In this document: piece by piece, positions 63,202-64,000 of the stretch
How the letters are laid out: each line of letters begins with the position of its first letter
Numbering within the stretch: the first letter of the stretch is position 1
Assembly: GCA_002280855.1 (NCBI GenBank)
Contig: NCEU01000007.1
Location: 310,001 to 374,000 of the forward strand
Origin: Sphingomonadales bacterium 32-65-25
GTDB lineage: Bacteria; Pseudomonadota; Alphaproteobacteria; Sphingomonadales; Sphingomonadaceae
DNA: 64,000 nucleotides
Direction: 5' to 3'
Program-made: the position numbers and the translations under genes
Notes under the pieces: generated by a model
Seen by the model: the letters and a program-made list of their open reading frames with translations, nothing else
Told to the model about the DNA's origin: nothing
Database searches by the model: none

Positions 63202-64000
63202 ATGAACACGATGAATGGTGCAGGTTTGAACGGGATTGATGCTAAGGTGCAGAAGTTACCCCTGATGTCTGCACTGGCATCGTTGGCGTTCATTGCGTCA
63301 CTGGCGGCACCGGCTGCCGCCCAGATCAACCCCTACGCCCAAACTGGCAATGCTGGTGGCGACAACGACGACGATTCGCTGCGGGCGCCTTCGGCCGTGC
63401 CCGGACTTTCCGGCTACAGCCGCGGCCTGTCGTTGGGGGCGTCGATTTCGACCCGCTATGAAGACAATCTCCTGCGCCAGGCTGTAAAGGACGACGGCAT
63501 CCGGATCCGCCCGCTGGTGAGCGGTCGCTATGGCCTCGGACTTGGCCGTGGTGGCCTGTTCGTGCAGGGCAATTACGGCCGCGATGTCATTTACGGCAGC
63601 AACCGGGTAGCGCCTTCCGAACGCCTGATGCTGGGTGGCGGCCTGGATTTCAACCTTTCGCGCTGCACGGGTCAGGTCGGCGGTTCGTGGCGGCGAGGCC
63701 TCAGCTTCATCACTGAAGCATCCCAGTTTGGGGGCTTCAGCCAGGAAACGGCAACCGCTGGTTTTTCCGCGCAATGCCGGTTGGGCGGCGCGTTCAGCAT
63801 CAACGGTTCGGTGCTGCGCTCCGATGCGTCCGTGGTCCGGAATGCCACCGGCGGGCCGGCAACAACAGCCTTCGATACCCAACGCTGGAGTTATTCGGCC
63901 GGCATCGGATTTGGCAACGCTGCATTGGGCCAGTTCAATCTTGGTGGATCGATTTCGGATTCGACCATGCCGGGCCGCCTGTTGCTCACGCCCGAAGGTC
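63202..64000 (+). CDS. Outer-membrane beta-barrel protein (3' end outside window)
   Basis: At least 266 aa, open to the right edge. GGTGGGGA precedes ATG 63202. A long N-terminal signal peptide (about 1-40, IASLAAPAAAQ) leads into INPYAQTGN and alternating short strands with Gly, Tyr and Arg (GASISTRYEDNLLR, GRGGLFVQGNYGRDV, LSRCTGQVGGSWRRG) as in barrels of exopolysaccharide loci (EpsL/PEP-CTERM-associated type). Divergent from the glycosyltransferase block, so a role as polysaccharide export barrel is plausible but unproven. Confidence 0.8.
   Translation, partial: MNTMNGAGLNGIDAKVQKLPLMSALASLAFIASLAAPAAAQINPYAQTGNAGGDNDDDSLRAPSAVPGLSGYSRGLSLGASISTRYEDNLLRQAVKDDGIRIRPLVSGRYGLGLGRGGLFVQGNYGRDVIYGSNRVAPSERLMLGGGLDFNLSRCTGQVGGSWRRGLSFITEASQFGGFSQETATAGFSAQCRLGGAFSINGSVLRSDASVVRNATGGPATTAFDTQRWSYSAGIGFGNAALGQFNLGGSISDSTMPGRLLLTPEG

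Noticed and set aside
1-64000. CRISPR arrays, prophage, insertion sequences or integrase/att sites
   Set aside because: No direct-repeat arrays, transposase or phage genes seen on either strand; the tRNA-Val gene has no integrase beside it.

Overview
The window is a gene-dense, high-GC stretch of a bacterial chromosome. Gene content and protein style point to an alphaproteobacterium of the order Sphingomonadales. The pointers are DUF2794, a carboxypeptidase-regulatory TonB receptor, an edd-type Entner-Doudoroff gene, a PEP-CTERM protein with an EpsD-type exopolysaccharide locus, and pst-phoU-phoB ordering. The genus cannot be fixed from the sequence alone. There is no rRNA, CRISPR array, prophage or insertion sequence; one tRNA (Val, anticodon CAC) is present.

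Layout. 1-4326: phosphate uptake and control, pstC (cut by the left edge)-pstA-pstB-phoU-phoB. 4449-7458: an SDR dehydrogenase, an unknown multi-spanning membrane protein, DUF2794 and serine acetyltransferase. 7520-9850: a peroxide-defence unit, AhpD and three-cysteine AhpC divergent from OxyR, with an inverted pair of REP-like elements between ahpC and ahpD. 9890-16726: quinone oxidoreductase, aldehyde dehydrogenase, BamD, MAPEG protein, MBL-fold hydrolase, then a SulP transporter with beta-carbonic anhydrase. 16782-22670: exported RidA, a TonB-dependent receptor, a GNAT protein and an exported amidohydrolase. 22724-23983: a self-contained PEP-CTERM gene with a sigma-54-like promoter and a strong terminator. 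24188-37640: acyl-CoA dehydrogenase, GH42 beta-galactosidase, DUF2855, pseudoazurin, 6-phosphogluconate dehydratase, transporters, a flavin amine-oxidase-like enzyme and a CaiB-type CoA transferase. 37787-43108: Lon, tRNA-Val and a divergent PEP carboxylase. 43149-50823: a broken DUF3047 gene, a CDP-alcohol phosphatidyltransferase, a nucleoside transporter with its own TonB receptor, and a TVP38-flavoprotein disulfide reductase fusion. 50955-54929: EpmB-like radical SAM enzyme, two glycine-zipper envelope proteins, Dps and NhaA.

54976-64000 is the most system-like region: an eight-gene minus-strand block (AAA ATPase, two family-2 glycosyltransferases, EpsD-like lipoprotein, rfbA-rfbC-rfbD-rfbB for dTDP-L-rhamnose) facing a divergent outer-membrane beta-barrel gene that runs off the right edge. 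It looks like part of a rhamnose-containing exopolysaccharide locus of the kind that accompanies PEP-CTERM/exosortase systems. A TGGCAT-N5-TTGCT site before the PEP-CTERM gene, and a weaker TGGCAC-N10-type site before the polysaccharide block, suggest that both could be read by RpoN. Other signals of interest are a terminator placed so that nhaA transcripts would run antisense through dps, a 20-bp near-palindrome before the glycine-zipper pair, and several unexplained palindromes and hairpins.
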